A stretch of DNA of 64,000 nt. It comes from Corticium candelabrum (taxonomy: Eukaryota; Porifera; Homoscleromorpha; Homosclerophorida; Plakinidae). Under the pieces are notes generated by a model that saw nothing but the letters and a program-made list of their open reading frames with translations, was not told the origin of the DNA and searched no databases. The stretch spans positions 5,771,827 through 5,835,826 of the forward strand of contig NC_085095.1 of the NCBI RefSeq assembly GCF_963422355.1, read 5' to 3'. Below, piece after piece: positions 42,805 through 57,931 of this stretch (position 1 is its first letter; every line of letters starts with the position of its first letter). The position numbers and the translations under genes were made by a program.

Positions 42805-45800
42805 TTAATTAGTAGCAGTCACGTTTGGCTCTTCACAGGATGCAACTCGATAGGGCCCATGCCAAGGGCGAGACAGCTTCCGTAACTTTCCAGACTCCTC
42901 CTGAGGAAAACGAATCAAAATCCAGTCCCCTACCTTGAAACTAATATCTGTGGATGCGTTCTTATCGTATTGCTCTTTGTATCTCCTCTGGGCGACCTGA
43001 ATACTACTGATTGCTATTTGACGCGCATGTGACAGTGACAAGACAAGCTCCTCACGGTAATCAGAAACTTCGCTGGCCTGGATCTCCCTCGGCGGTAGTA
43101 AGCAGCTTCAGTCGGAGATCGACAATCAAAACCATATAGCAAGAACGAAAGTTTCTCTCCCGTCGACTCATGAGGTGTATTTCGGTATGCCCAAAGCAAT
43201 CCAGATAAATGTTCATCACACTGGACACCAAACTGATCTACGTGTTTCCGAATCATGGTCTTCAAAGTCCGATTAAATCTCTCAACCATACCATCACACT
43301 CGGGATGGTAAGCAGTAGTGTTAATCTTTTTCATTCCCAGTAACTGGCAACAATCCAGCATTAGGTGCGATAACAGATTCGTACCCCGGTCAGACAACAG
43401 GTACACCAAACATGGGGACAACCTGCTCAGCAAACAATCGAACAATGTGAACAGTTTGCTGATTAGGAATAGGATAAACCATTGGCCATTTAGTAAGAAA
43501 GTCTTGAAATACTAGCACGTGCTTGTTACCACTTTATGTCACCGGTAGGTGCATTACATCAACCCCGACAATCTGGAAAGCTCGCTGTACCCGAATAGGA
43601 TGAAGAGGTGGCTTCAACTTCCCAACAACAACAACAGTTCCCGTCACTATAGCACACTGTGCACAACTCTTGCAGTGCTCTCGGGTGTCCGAATACATTC
43701 CTTCCCACCACCAGTGTCGCAAAAGGACACTGTACAAACGGTTTCCTGAAAAGTGTCCTGCCATCAATCCACTATGATTTTCTCGCATAATTTGCTCTCT
43801 GAGATGAACTGGGACAACTGCTCGCTTCCGATCACGATGCTTGGGGTCCACATAGTACAGGATGCCTTGCTCCATAGTACACAGTGATCCTAGTGCTACT
43901 GCCTTCCTAGCCAGTTTAGTATCCGCTCGCAACTCTCCTTGTTCAACGAAGTCTACGAAGTGTTTCACATCCATATCTTTCCTCTGTTCCTGACCAAAGT
44001 TGCATGTGGATGCTGGCTCATGGCTGGGTGCAGCTTTCTCTAACAGATGAGTAATAGTTGGCTCCGCAATACTGCACACCTTAGCCACTTGCACTTCCTT
44101 TACCGTCTCACTCATGACATCAAACTGTGGGTTCCTCGACAAGGCATCTGCAACACTATTCTCCTTTCCTGGTCAATAAACAATATCGATTTCCCGAATT
44201 CCAGAACCAAATACTCGAGTCCACCATCGTGCATGCTTCCCATTAGGGCTTGGTGTTCCTAGAACTGCCCTAACTGCAGAACGATCCGTATAAACAGTAA
44301 CCTTGTGTCCATAAAGATAGGCATGAAAATGTGAAACAGCCCACACCACTGCAAGCGTCTCAAGCTCCGTGATACTGTAGTTCCTCTCTGCCTTGGACAG
44401 CGAGCGACTTGCAAATGCTACGGGATGTAGCCGGTTGTCAGACTGCTTCTGTGATAACACTGCTCCAAGTCCTAGAATACTGGCATCTGTCTGCAGAACA
44501 AATGGAACATCAAAATTCGGATACACCAAGATAGGGGTTTGGCTAATCTTTTGCTTTAGGGACTCGAACGCAGCCTGGCACTCCTCTGTCCACTGAAATA
44601 TGGCATTCTTTGCTGTCAATGCATGCAGAGGCTTAGCTGTTGCAGCAAATTTGTGGATGAACCGACGACAATATCAAGCCAACCCAAGAAACTGTCTGAT
44701 TTGTGCAACCGTCATTGGTTCAGGAAAACAGGCAACAGCTCGCACTTGGTCGGGATGTACCCTCAATCCTTGCGGTGTAATAACATGCCCTAAATATTTA
44801 ACTTCCTGTCCAATAAATCGACACTTTGACAATTTCAGCTTCAAATTTGCCTCCTTCAATCGCTTCAGTATCAAGTTTAAGTGCTGCAAATGCTTCTCCA
44901 GCGTTTCTGAAAAGACTATCACATCATCAATATACACACCAACAATGTCAGATCCATTGTCAGGATTGAGCCCCATTAGAACATGTTGCATCAATCTTTG
45001 GAACACTGATGGCGCGTTGGTCAGACCAAAAGGCATCACCTTAAACTGATACAGCCCCTGGCAGGTGATGAATGCAGTCTTCTCCTTAGAATACCGGTGG
45101 ACCCTAATCTGCCAGTAGCCTGATGCCAGATCTAATGTAGAAAAGTACTTGGATTTTCCCAACTGATCTAACAGATCATCGATCCTAGGCAGTGGAAACG
45201 TATCGAGCTTGGTTACCGAGTTTAACCCGCGGTAATCAATGCAAAAGCGAAGGGTTCCGTCTTTCTTCCGAACCAAAACAATAGGACTGGCCCATGGACT
45301 GCTCAAAGGCCCGATAACACCTGCCGTTTGCATATTCCTTAGCTGAGCAGCAACTTCTTTCCTCACTCCAAATGGCATTCTCCTTGCTGCTTGCTTAAGT
45401 GGAGTGGCGTCTCCTGTATGGATCTCCATTTCGACTAGGTTCGTCTCTCCTCGTTCCCAATCTGATAAACAGAACACATCATGATGTTGCTTTAGTAAAT
45501 CGCCTAGTAACTGTCTGTCTTCGTTTGGCAGTTGAACGTCATCTCTCACAAACTCATCCAGTTGGTGCTGACGATGTGCAACTTCATCCGCCAACATAAC
45601 TTCCCTGATGAAGACGTCATTTCCCTTCATACATCTACCTATTGAACCATTTCTCCTCCTGTGACTGGAGCAGTAATTGACTCAACGTCTACTGAAACAG
45701 CACTGCCTACTTCGGCTCCTTCCTCAAGCTTCATGATAAATCCAAAGGAGTTGGACATGACCATCTGGGCAGTTCCTGACAGCGATAGTTTGACAAGGCC

Positions 45801-45876
45801 ATCATCCAATGTAACTCCCAGCGCTTTCACCATTTCCCCTAACGGTTCTACAAGAACTGAATCTGACATTGTGTCA
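42805..45876 (-). pseudogene. Decayed Ty3/Gypsy-type pol
   Basis: Minus-strand frames follow the Ty3/Gypsy order: a short protease-side segment (45639-45876), reverse transcriptase (44674-45630, YIDD motif and FCIDYRGLN), RNase H (44173-44619, TDAS and ELETLAVVWA), an integrase zinc finger and core (43534-44142 and 43014-43445) and a C-terminal integrase segment (42805-43041). Each block is separated by a stop or frame change, so the gene is dead. Gag and a 5' LTR are absent. The upstream end is cut exactly at the left edge of the second laminin copy (45877). Confidence 0.85.
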
Positions 45877-48925
<3,049 letters not shown>

Positions 48926-50060
48926 TTTGAAAGAGAATCTTCCAAGCTACTCAAAGACTGGGATAAGAGTTCTTTGTTCTACAAGATGGACTGTAAGAGC
49001 TGATTCCCTTGCCAGCGTAATCGATAATTACGTGGTTCTACTTAGCACGTGGCAGCAATCCTTAAAACTTGTTCATGATACCGCAATGAAGGCCAGAATA
49101 CATGGTGTGCAGGCACAGATGAAGACATTTCAGTTTTTCTACGGAGCTGTTCTTGGGGAGAAATTGTTGAGACACACTGACAACCTCAGCAAGACACTGC
49201 AACCTAATCAAATATCTGCAGCAGAAGGTCAACAACTGGCACAGATATCATGACTGTAAGGACGTTGAAAACGCTGCGCAGTGAACAAGCCTAAGATCTG
49301 TTCTGGTTTGAAGCAAACAAGAGGGCTGAAAATCTCAATATTCCAGAACCTGAATTACCTCGCCAGAGAAAACGCCCTCGAAGGCTGGAGGAAGATGCCG
49401 CAGAATCAATTTTTCACGGTGATGTCAAGTCTTACTACTTGCAAATATACAACAAGGCCGTTGATGTAATAATTAATTGCATTGAAACAAGATTTGACCA
49501 ACGAGATTATGCAAGGTATTCGTCTTTAGAATCACTTCTTCTTACAGCAATTTCACTACAACAAGATTACCATCATGACTGGGAAACCCGACATCGCAAG
49601 AAAGCAATACTGGAGGGACAACTTGAATGAATGTGTGACTTTCACCAAGACGATTTTGACATAAGCCAATTGAAAGTACAGCTTGAAACGTTTGCTACCA
49701 ACTTCTGCAAAGACGCGGACACCACAAAAGTTACTGTTTATGACGTCAGACAATATTTTGTGTCCTTAATTAATCCCTGAGAAGAAATTGCTCATGTCAC
49801 AAGTCTGTCAACTGTTGCAGTTAATTTTAGTCATGCCTGCAACGAATACCACGTCTGAAAGATCTTTCAGTGCGCTGGGTCGTGTAAAGAAATACTTGAG
49901 GACGACCATGCTACAGGAGAGGCTGAATTACGTAATGCTTTTACATGTGCACAAAGAGTCGGTTGATTTGCTCAACCTGAAGCAAATTCATAACAAATTT
50001 GTAGAGGGATCTGAACACAGACTTAGGATGTTTGACAAGTACACTGATGATCTAAGGTAG
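48926..50060 (+). pseudogene. hAT transposase C-terminal half
   Basis: Broken frames encode LCSTRWTVRADSLASVI, then YARYSSLESLLL, then the dimerisation region TTSERSFSALGRVKKYLRTT with LNYVMLLHVHK. This is the typical end of ZMYM1-like hAT transposases. At least two stops or frame changes (near 49250 and 49628) make it inactive. It pairs with the N-terminal piece at 42057. Confidence 0.75.
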
Positions 50061-50314
50061 CATGTCTATGTGCGCTATCTACGTAAACGTATACCTATTT
50101 AGTATTTATATTGCGTAATTACAGAACTAATGTAAGCGGAAAGATGTTTTAAGAAGGAAATCAAAGATTAATAAATAACAAAATAGTAAAATATGATAAA
50201 GAAACGTTCAAACGTGTCAAGCTGATTTGAAGTGGCAGCTAGCGCGCGCTATTTCCGCCTAATAGCGCGTGTTAGGCCCGACCACTTCCAATTTGCTTCC
50301 TACGCCCCTGTACA

Positions 50315-50399
<85 letters not shown>

Positions 50400-50403
50400 C
50401 GTA
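50061..50403. other. hAT 3' end and (CATA/TA)n microsatellite
   Basis: It holds the inferred hAT right terminal repeat ending near 50310, then CATA and TA runs to about 50396. The pogo-like element starts next. Confidence 0.6.
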
Positions 50404-50572
50404 CTGACACGATTAATACCCCACCCCATAGTTGGCTAGCATCAAAGGTAAACTAGGAGATGGGACTTTACTCAAAACCTGACACCTGGAGGTGTTAATT
50501 GGCAATAGTAATTAACTTAATCAATTGACAAGTAATTAACCACCTGACAAGCCACAAGGTAAAATGAAGAAT

Positions 50573-52836
50573 CTAATCATCTAAATCTGAGTCATTAAAA
50601 CCTTCAAACTCGGAATCTGATTCAGAGTCACTGAATAGCAAGCTTGCTGCCTCTTGTCTCGTCTCTGCTTCATCTAGTGGAAAGTGATCTGATACTTCAT
50701 CATCTTGTGATCCGTCCATAGCGTTGGAGATTCCACAGCGGAGAAATGATTTCACAATTGTATCTGGTAAAATGGATGACCATGCTTCGGAAATCCAGTT
50801 GATTACTTGCTGCCGTGACGGATGCACCCTAGCTGTGCCTCTCACGTTGTCAAATGCCCATCGTTCCTAGCCTCGACACTAAGCCTCCCTTTGCTTTTGG
50901 TGGTTCGACCGTGCGAGGATAGCAACGGAACTGTATCACGTGATGTTCTCTCCGAAAAGCAAAGGGAGGCCTGTAACTCATTATGTCACGTGACAAGCTA
51001 GCTTGTCACCTGATCTATTTTACAAATGATGATTGGTCAACTGTAAATGACATTTCAGTTACTTCTTGATTATTTCCTCTGAGACATGCGGAGATCAGTA
51101 AACAATCGCCCACCTCACAGGTGTCATTTAGTGTGCTACAACAGCTTGTGTACCGACCTAAGAATATCGTTTGGGCGCGTTTGTAGCTATAGGTTGCAAA
51201 CAGTTCCAGTATTCTCCCTACATCGCAGCGAGTGAAGGTATCACTTTAGTCGCGTGCAGCGATTGCCAGCTTCAAGCTGACATCAGCCACGTAGAAATTT
51301 CACGCGCAGTCGCAATGGCTTTCGATCGATTCCGGAAGCGCGATGTTAGTTTAAGACAAAAGCGTACATGTACAGTAGCCTAATCGGTATTGCATAGTCT
51401 TCTAGTCAACGACAAGAGAGGACAGAATCTGCGCGTTGTCTTTTTGCGCGCGACATGCCGTACAGTCTTTGCGCTCGTTTCTTTACGCTAGCTAGACAGT
51501 AAGCAGCATCGCAAAGGCCAGCATGCATAGTTACTGACTGTATTTCGCGCCTTTCCGTTCCAACACCTTTGGTATGACGGTATACCTGCTGTAAACTAAA
51601 ACACACCTGATCTCATTTTGCAAGTCTTTAGCAATATGAAACAAACCGACAAAGGGTGGGTTTTCCTAATGACATAATTAGTTAAGTTGTCACGTGACAT
51701 AATGAGTTACTAGACCTCCCTTTGCTTTTCGGACAGAACATCACGTAATACAGTCCCCGTTGCTATCCTCGCGCGGTCGGACCACCGAAAGCAAAGGGAG
51801 GCCTAGTGTCGAGGATACATCGTTCCCACAAATGACGCATATTCGACTTAAATGGTTTATTGATTGAAACATCTAGTGGTTGTGCGACACCCACCTGGAA
51901 CATAGACGAGATCCGTTTTCTTATCTTCCGCATACTCTCTCACCTCTTCCGTTTTGTGCACTCTGTACTCCTCTAGTACGAGGAGACGTCGAACATCGTC
52001 TTCAGGATTACCCCACACCCTCCTAATACAAAGGGCCATTGTTTCTCTAGTCATCCAACCGCTCTTTGACGCAGTTACAAGGACATTAGCTAGAATCATC
52101 AAATGGCGCCTCACTCGCGGACCGATTGCACCTGTTGGCTCCTTGAATATGACAAGTGCCGGCAGCTTGTGCCCGCTAGCTATAATTGTAAGAGCAACAG
52201 TGCAGCCTTTCTTCTGGTAACCGGTACCTCGTACTCTTAGGGTCCTTTCACCACGAACATATTTGGTAACGGTAGCAACACTGTCCTAGCAAACCATTGT
52301 CTCATCCATGTTTGCCTAATTATACGGAGTATAGTCATGTGTCTCACGCAACCGGATAATTTGTCGGCGAAATCTGAGAAGATCATCTTGATAATGCTCC
52401 GGAAGGGCTTGAGACTCATTCGTTTTGCGCCGTAGTCCTACGTTAAAGCGTTGCTTCCACCTGACAAGCCATCCATTGCTTGCTTTAATAAATCCTACAA
52501 TGTTTAGTTCTGCAGCAACTCGCTTTGATTCGTCTATCAGTGCGACGTTAGAAACTGCCAGGCCAAAATTTCGCCTCTCTTGCAAAAGTCATACACCCGG
52601 TCATCAAGCTGTACACTTAATGGTTCACGTCCGTCGCGCATCTTTCTTGCTTTCTTTCCGTTCGGAGTTGTTTCGTGTCGCTTTAGCTCCTCGTACTTTG
52701 CATTCCAGTCCCGCACACACTTCCTGTCAATGCTAAATTGGTTGGCGGTTTTTGACACCACCGAGCCATTGCCTGGATGCCATTCAACAACGCTGATCTT
52801 GTATTCAACAGTGAAGCTACGATATCTCTTGGGCAT
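50573..52836 (-). pseudogene. pogo/Tigger-like transposase, interrupted
   Basis: Read on the minus strand. The start is at 52836, with a psq/CENP-B-type helix-turn-helix (YKISVVEW, then IDRKCVRDWNAKYEEL). A Tc5-type HTH follows (FIKASNGWLVRWKQR), then DDE-domain pieces (NMDET, GCTVALTIIASG, LLVLEEYRVHKTEEV), and an acidic C-terminus ends at 50573. Stops near 52540, 52316 and inside the NMDET block show decay. The 950-bp foldback element with its 9-bp duplication interrupts the C-terminal part. Removing it would restore colinearity at that point. DDE catalysis is expected of the family, but this copy is inactive. Confidence 0.8.
50868..51817. mobile_element. Foldback element FB-2 (TAGCCTCG family), 950 bp
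   Basis: It starts TAGCCTCGACACTA and ends with the imperfect inverse (TAGTGTCGAGGATA). Arms share CCTCCCTTTGCTTTT and CACGTGACATAATGAG in opposite sense. The 9-bp target CATCGTTCC is at 50859-50867 and 51818-51826. No transposase frame is recognised inside. Confidence 0.9.
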
Positions 52837-53008
52837 AGCTGCCTAGAACAGGTTGCCAAATGCGTAGGCAATTAAAGAAGCTAGTCTATATAGAAAGCGC
52901 CAATTAGCACCAGTTAATTAAAGAACAAAAAGGTGTGAAAATCTTAGGACCTAGACCAAAGGTGGGGATGGGACTTTACTCGAGGCCTGGGTATTAATGG
53001 CGTCAGTA

Positions 53009-53025
53009 CACGTTATGTGTGGTGA

Positions 53026-53067
<42 letters not shown>

Positions 53068-54300
53068 GTTTGATAGCCGGCTAGACCGGATCACCTACAA
53101 GGCTCAAATTTGGGGTACAAGCGTAACACGACATGGGTAAGAACATAGGCAGGGTGGCATTGACCTCCACCTTCAGTCGGGTCCCCTTTTGGAAGTGCAA
53201 TGTAGAACGACACTATGCTGTTCACCTTTTAAGAAGGAGACTGAATGCCCCTGATAGACTCAATTTGAAGGAAGTTCTGTTACGTGAACTCAATCTCATG
53301 GCGTAGTTTTGTTTTCTCATCACTAAGAATGCAATACTCACTCTAGAATAATAATGGCTGCTCATTGCATTCCCACCTGTGCGAGCGAGCTCGTATATAC
53401 AGCTGCAGAGTAAATTTCAAAACAACGTCTATGGTAAGTGACGATGTAGACGAGTAAACTACTGTTTCTTCAATTCACTCGTGGGGTGGGTAGCTAGAAG
53501 TGGTGCGCAACGCACAGTAAAACGCGCATGCCTAACAGTAAGTGAGCAATGTTTCCATGGCGATGTTAGCAGTTGTTAACTTTCATTACATTAGCTAATT
53601 ATTATTAGCTAAGAACAGCACGAACTGTCACAAAACAGTTATTACAACAACTCAGACGCTATGTAAGTTAGAACGTTGCTTACGCCTATCTTGTTGCCAT
53701 AGCAATAATCACAGAGTGACGTCACATGACGTAAAGGGTCAATTTTTTGCACCCATCGAGGAAAACAAACAATTATTCAAAATGATCAATTTCTAACAGC
53801 TGTCCCCTGGGTGTAGGGGTGGTGGAACGCAGTCACATAAGTGAGCATAGTTTCCATAGAAACATCTCTAGTGATGACGTCACATGACGTAAACTATTGT
53901 ATGTTTACCTTCTTCAAAAACTAGCAAAGAATGATTCGAATTTGTTAATTCCTAAACGATTCCCCCGGGGGTAGGGGTGGTGGCGTACGGACGGACGCAC
54001 GTACGGATGGACACTCAGAGTACCCCTTTGACGCATTAGAGAAAAGGCGCTCGCTTCGCTCGCTCGCAAAAAATTTCAATATTCATTGTTTGTTCATATG
54101 CCATTGTTACGTCACAATGCTATCTACCAGTCCCATCAGACTGGGTTGGCTGTAGACTAGTAAATGCTCGGTTAGCATTAGTGTTTGGCGAGTGACGGTG
54201 TTCTGTCTTTGCCTATTCGCGTAACAATGGTTGCGTTACCTAGCAATAGTTTCTGTCAAACAAACGCTGGAACTCAGGAAACAGACTTTCAGTTGCTCTT
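53009..54300. repeat. Non-coding region with diverged tandem units
   Basis: A (GT)n run lies at about 53033-53064. Two diverged units begin near 53530 and 53840. They share AAGTGAGCA, GTTTCCAT, GACGTCACATGACGTAAA and GTAGGGGTGGTGG. The sequence GCTCGCTTCGCTCGC near 54050 also occurs near 55620. No gene is seen. Confidence 0.55.
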
Positions 54301-54991
54301 CTATAGTATTTTGCGTTCAATTATCCGAATCCGGTGTTCAATTATCTGAACTCGGCGTTCAATTATCCGTTGCGTAAGGATGTTGTGCAACTAAATAACT
54401 TACATTAGTCTGCGGTTGGGCAGCTGCTCAAATATCATTCATCAGCTGTCTAGACGCAATAATTTGTAATTGATCTTGACTTTAGCGTGGATTTTTAGCG
54501 TGTGTTGTACGATAATTTCCTTTGCACTAATCTTGGTGTCCCACGTTTCCACGAAGGTCCAGCTGAGCTGTTGTGAGCGAACTAAATGTACATATCTAGG
54601 AAGCCTACAACAACGCCTTGCTCCGTCAATCGTGGTGTAATCTGCATACTTTGTAAATCGCGCGTCTTGCGTGATACCATGCAACAGTCCATCATGCGTC
54701 GCAGCGGGTTTTTAGCTAATCAAGAGCTCGAATTTCACTACTTCACCTTCCCACCTTTCTTGAATCAATCATTTATTGTTCAGCTGAAACGTGAGTGAGC
54801 ATCCTAGAAAGACGTCATGAAAGAAATGTGCGACTAAAATAATTATTTCTATATTTGGTACTTCTAATTAGGACAGAACATCCGATAATTGAATGCCCGA
54901 ATCGGATAACTGAACGCCCAATTCGGATAATTGCTTGCCTGAGCGGGTAACTGAACGCCGAGTTCAGATAATTGAACGCAAAACACTATAG
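54301..54991. mobile_element. TIR element in a dispersed repeat, about 690 bp
   Basis: CTATAGTATTTTGCGTTCAA on the left faces TTGAACGCAAAACACTATAG on the right, followed inwards by several GTTCAATTATC-type subrepeats in opposite sense. It interrupts a repeat that is continuous in the related copy at 1750-2540. Confidence 0.7.
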
Positions 54992-55924
54992 TTGTCTTCA
55001 ATTCTTCGTTCACGCTTCAGTCGTCTCACTCGTTTACTGAGATAGTCGCGTAACAATGATCGCACAGTCACGTGACAATGGTTGCGTAGCAATAATTTCT
55101 ATCAAAGTAACGCGCGGAAACTCAAAAAACAGACTTTTCTCTTCTTTTAGCTTTTCTTTTTCATTCCGTTTGTCACAAATCAGTCTCCTTTTCTCTTTAG
55201 TCGCGTAAGGGAGCAAAATCGAGAGTCGTTTGACTCTCCTCGCCAAGAAATTACAATTGAGTCGACCCCTCAAAAGAGGTCCCATGCTTCAATTTTTAGC
55301 GCATATGTTACGGAGCCAAAATTGCATTCATCTGGCATCGTCGTTTTGTTGATTTGTCTTTCTGTTTTGCCGTAAATCCATGTGCTGACGTACGTATATA
55401 TATAAATATATAAATAAAATATATCTCGAGCTCAATTGACATGACAAGAGAGAGGCTCGCTTCGCTCGCCAATAAATACTAGTAAATGCTCGGTTAGCAT
55501 TGTGTTTGGCGAGCGATGGTGTTCTATCTTTACCTATTCGCGTAACAATGGTTGCGTTACTTAGCAATAGTTTTTGTCAAACATAATATATCTTGAGCTC
55601 AATTGACATGACAAGAGAGAGGCTCGCTTCGCTCGCCAATTATTTTACTTATCTTAAACCATGTCCAGAGAAAAGGGATAGAGTTCCGATTGTTCAGTAC
55701 ATACGTTGGAAACGTGCTGAGTATATTTTAATAAAAATATCCCAAGAGGACCAGCCTCCACTCGCGCGTAAATTTCGAATTCTCTGGAATGCCGCATGAG
55801 ATCTCCACCAAATTTAAACTGCCCATTCCTGACAAAAAACTGCGCGTGACTTTCAAGTTTCTGCTGAACGGGAATAATCTAACCTGCCCGTGCGGAGAAC
55901 GGGCCAGTGAGCTAGTTAATTATA
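54992..55924. repeat. Dispersed repeat related to 1.75-2.54 kb
   Basis: It contains the same ordered words as the first repeat, plus an internal second copy of the GCTCGGTTAGCATT unit near 55485. No gene is recognised. The 55593-55799 frame has no known domain. Confidence 0.6.
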
Positions 55925-56159
55925 ACAAGTCCAAAAACATTTTGAGAAAATGATGGGTATGCAGGGATGGGTATGTACTTATGTCATTTATGCCCATCTC
56001 CTACATCACATTCACAACTGATGCAAGCGATATAGGTAAAAAGATTGTGATGTAGGAGATGAGCATAAATGACATAAATACATACCCATCCCTACATACC
56101 CATCCCTACATACCCATCCCTACATACCCATCATTTTCTCAAAATGTTTTTGGACTTGT
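55925..56159. mobile_element. Foldback MITE of the ACAAGTCC family, copy 2
   Basis: Same arms as 37074-37280. The right arm carries three tandem CATCCCTACATACC units, an internal expansion. A half copy follows at about 56530-56621. Confidence 0.85.
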
Positions 56160-56199
56160 TTCATATATTTTTAGCTATGTTAAAAGTATGTTACGCGAG

Positions 56200-56332
<133 letters not shown>

Positions 56333-56334
56333 CC

Positions 56335-57400
56335 TGAAGACGGAAATGACAGTTTTAGTAAACCGAGTGCATAACATTTTGAACATGTGAGAATACTTTC
56401 ATGCCCAAACCCGAGGAGAGACCACGTGGAGGTTGCACTCTCTGTCTCGCCCCCTCCCACCCTGGCCACGAATTCCAGGCTGTAATTAGACGCTGCACAT
56501 TCCAGTTTAGCTACGGTATCTCTTTTCAAGTGACCTTATGATGTAAAAGATGGGCATAAATGACATAAGTACATACCCATCCCTACATACCCATCATTTT
56601 CTCAAAACGTTTCTAGACTTGTGTAGTTTGAAATGAAAATGACGGTTCTAGTAATTATACGTGTGCAGCTCGGCCGGGATTTCAATCTTTGATTGCATCT
56701 CTAGACAACTCCCACGTTACGCTCAGCATACACGGAAGTACGTAGCAGCTGACGGATGTCCGTAGCGGCTGACGGATGTACGTAATAACACTGATTGCAT
56801 CTATAAACAACTCCCATTACCTCGGGTTCCACGAAGAGATACACGCTTACATGCACAGAGAGTCAGACAGGACGCCGCGCCGTTGAACATAGTGGTACTG
56901 TACATGTTCAACAACACGCAACTGTAAGCAGCATGTAGCAGGTGGAAGTAGCAGCTAGGCTTCCAAACGGTAGTCACATGTACACACGTGACCGGAACAA
57001 CATGGCGTTGTGGAACAGTACGTGGAACTGCATGGCAGCAGTTGACTGAAACAAGGTGACTTTGCACATTTCTAGCTGTTGGGTCAGTGCAATTTTTCGG
57101 ACAAGAGCGAATCGTTTGGTGTGACTCTCGTCGTTGTAGCTGCTTCGAGTGAGGCGCTAGCCTGGCTGACAAAAGTGAAATGTGAAATGTGAAAGAATAA
57201 ATCGGTTTTTTTACTTGCCGATAGCTGGCTTCTGAGGCGTTTAGTGTCAGCGGTGATAGTCTGGCTGCCATTAGGAACGTTTGAAGTTGAGCGCTACGTG
57301 GGACCGAGATCTCTATAATGAGTTCTGAGAGATCCGGTTCGGATGCGTTTGGATACTTTTGTATGGGCCGCCATTTTAGATTCTTCGCATCCCTACATAG
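56335..57400. repeat. Inverted duplicate of 34.64-37.06 kb
   Basis: This copy lacks the FB-1 element (empty site near 57346) and the 365-bp MITE, and has its own middle section at about 56460-56816. An open frame at 56801-57442 (minus) has no recognised domain and is probably non-coding. Confidence 0.7.
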
Positions 57401-57431
57401 GGAGTGCAGTAGCACTTCCTGATACTCTGAA

Positions 57432-57597
57432 GCCTGGTTCACAATATGACGCCGACGCTGAGTTGAGCGTCAAACTTCAAAGAAACCGCCTCGACGTCGG
57501 CGCATCCTTTGAAGTTGACACCGACGTCGATGCTGGAATAGGATTCATTTCTATTGTCGACGTCGACGTCGACGTCGGCGTCAATATTGTGAACCAG
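57432..57597. mobile_element. Short palindromic MITE
   Basis: CCTGGTTCACAATATGACGC on the left faces GCGTCAATATTGTGAACCAGG (without its last base) on the right. The interior is rich in GACGTC. It sits exactly where the inverted duplicate ends and the mucin copy C begins. Confidence 0.75.
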
Positions 57598-57660
57598 GTC
57601 TAACGCTTCATGTAGAGTACAAGTATGTATACATTCATACATATTCAGTAGTAAACGTAC

Positions 57661-57699
57661 CTTCTGTTGTAAACACAGGTTCTGGTGTGTCAGTAAGTG
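57661..57699 (-). pseudogene. Micro-exon with destroyed acceptor
   Basis: It matches the 39-nt micro-exons, but the acceptor reads GTCTAA instead of GTCTAG, so it should not be spliced in. The donor side (GTACGT) is intact. Confidence 0.7.
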
Positions 57700-57730
57700 T
57701 TAGACAGTAGAAACATGTGCGTGTGTGACA

Positions 57731-57854
<124 letters not shown>

Positions 57855-57931
57855 CACAGGCAGACTATATCCTATGCATTTGCTGTGCATGAACACTAAA
57901 GCATAAAATTAAACAAAACAAACTGCACACA

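Larger units (their letters stand above)
50404..53006 (-). mobile_element. pogo/Tigger-like DNA transposon
   Basis: Inverted ends (CTGACACGATTAATACCC on the left, CTGACGCCATTAATACCC on the right read inverted) are flanked by TA at 50402-50403 and 53007-53008, the Tc1/mariner-superfamily target. It encodes the transposase described below and carries a nested foldback element at 50868-51817. Confidence 0.85.

Noticed and set aside
56801..57442. 213-codon minus-strand frame as a gene
   Set aside because: It lies in an interspersed inverted duplicate. The sister copy at 35.7-36.2 kb is interrupted and no domain is recognised.
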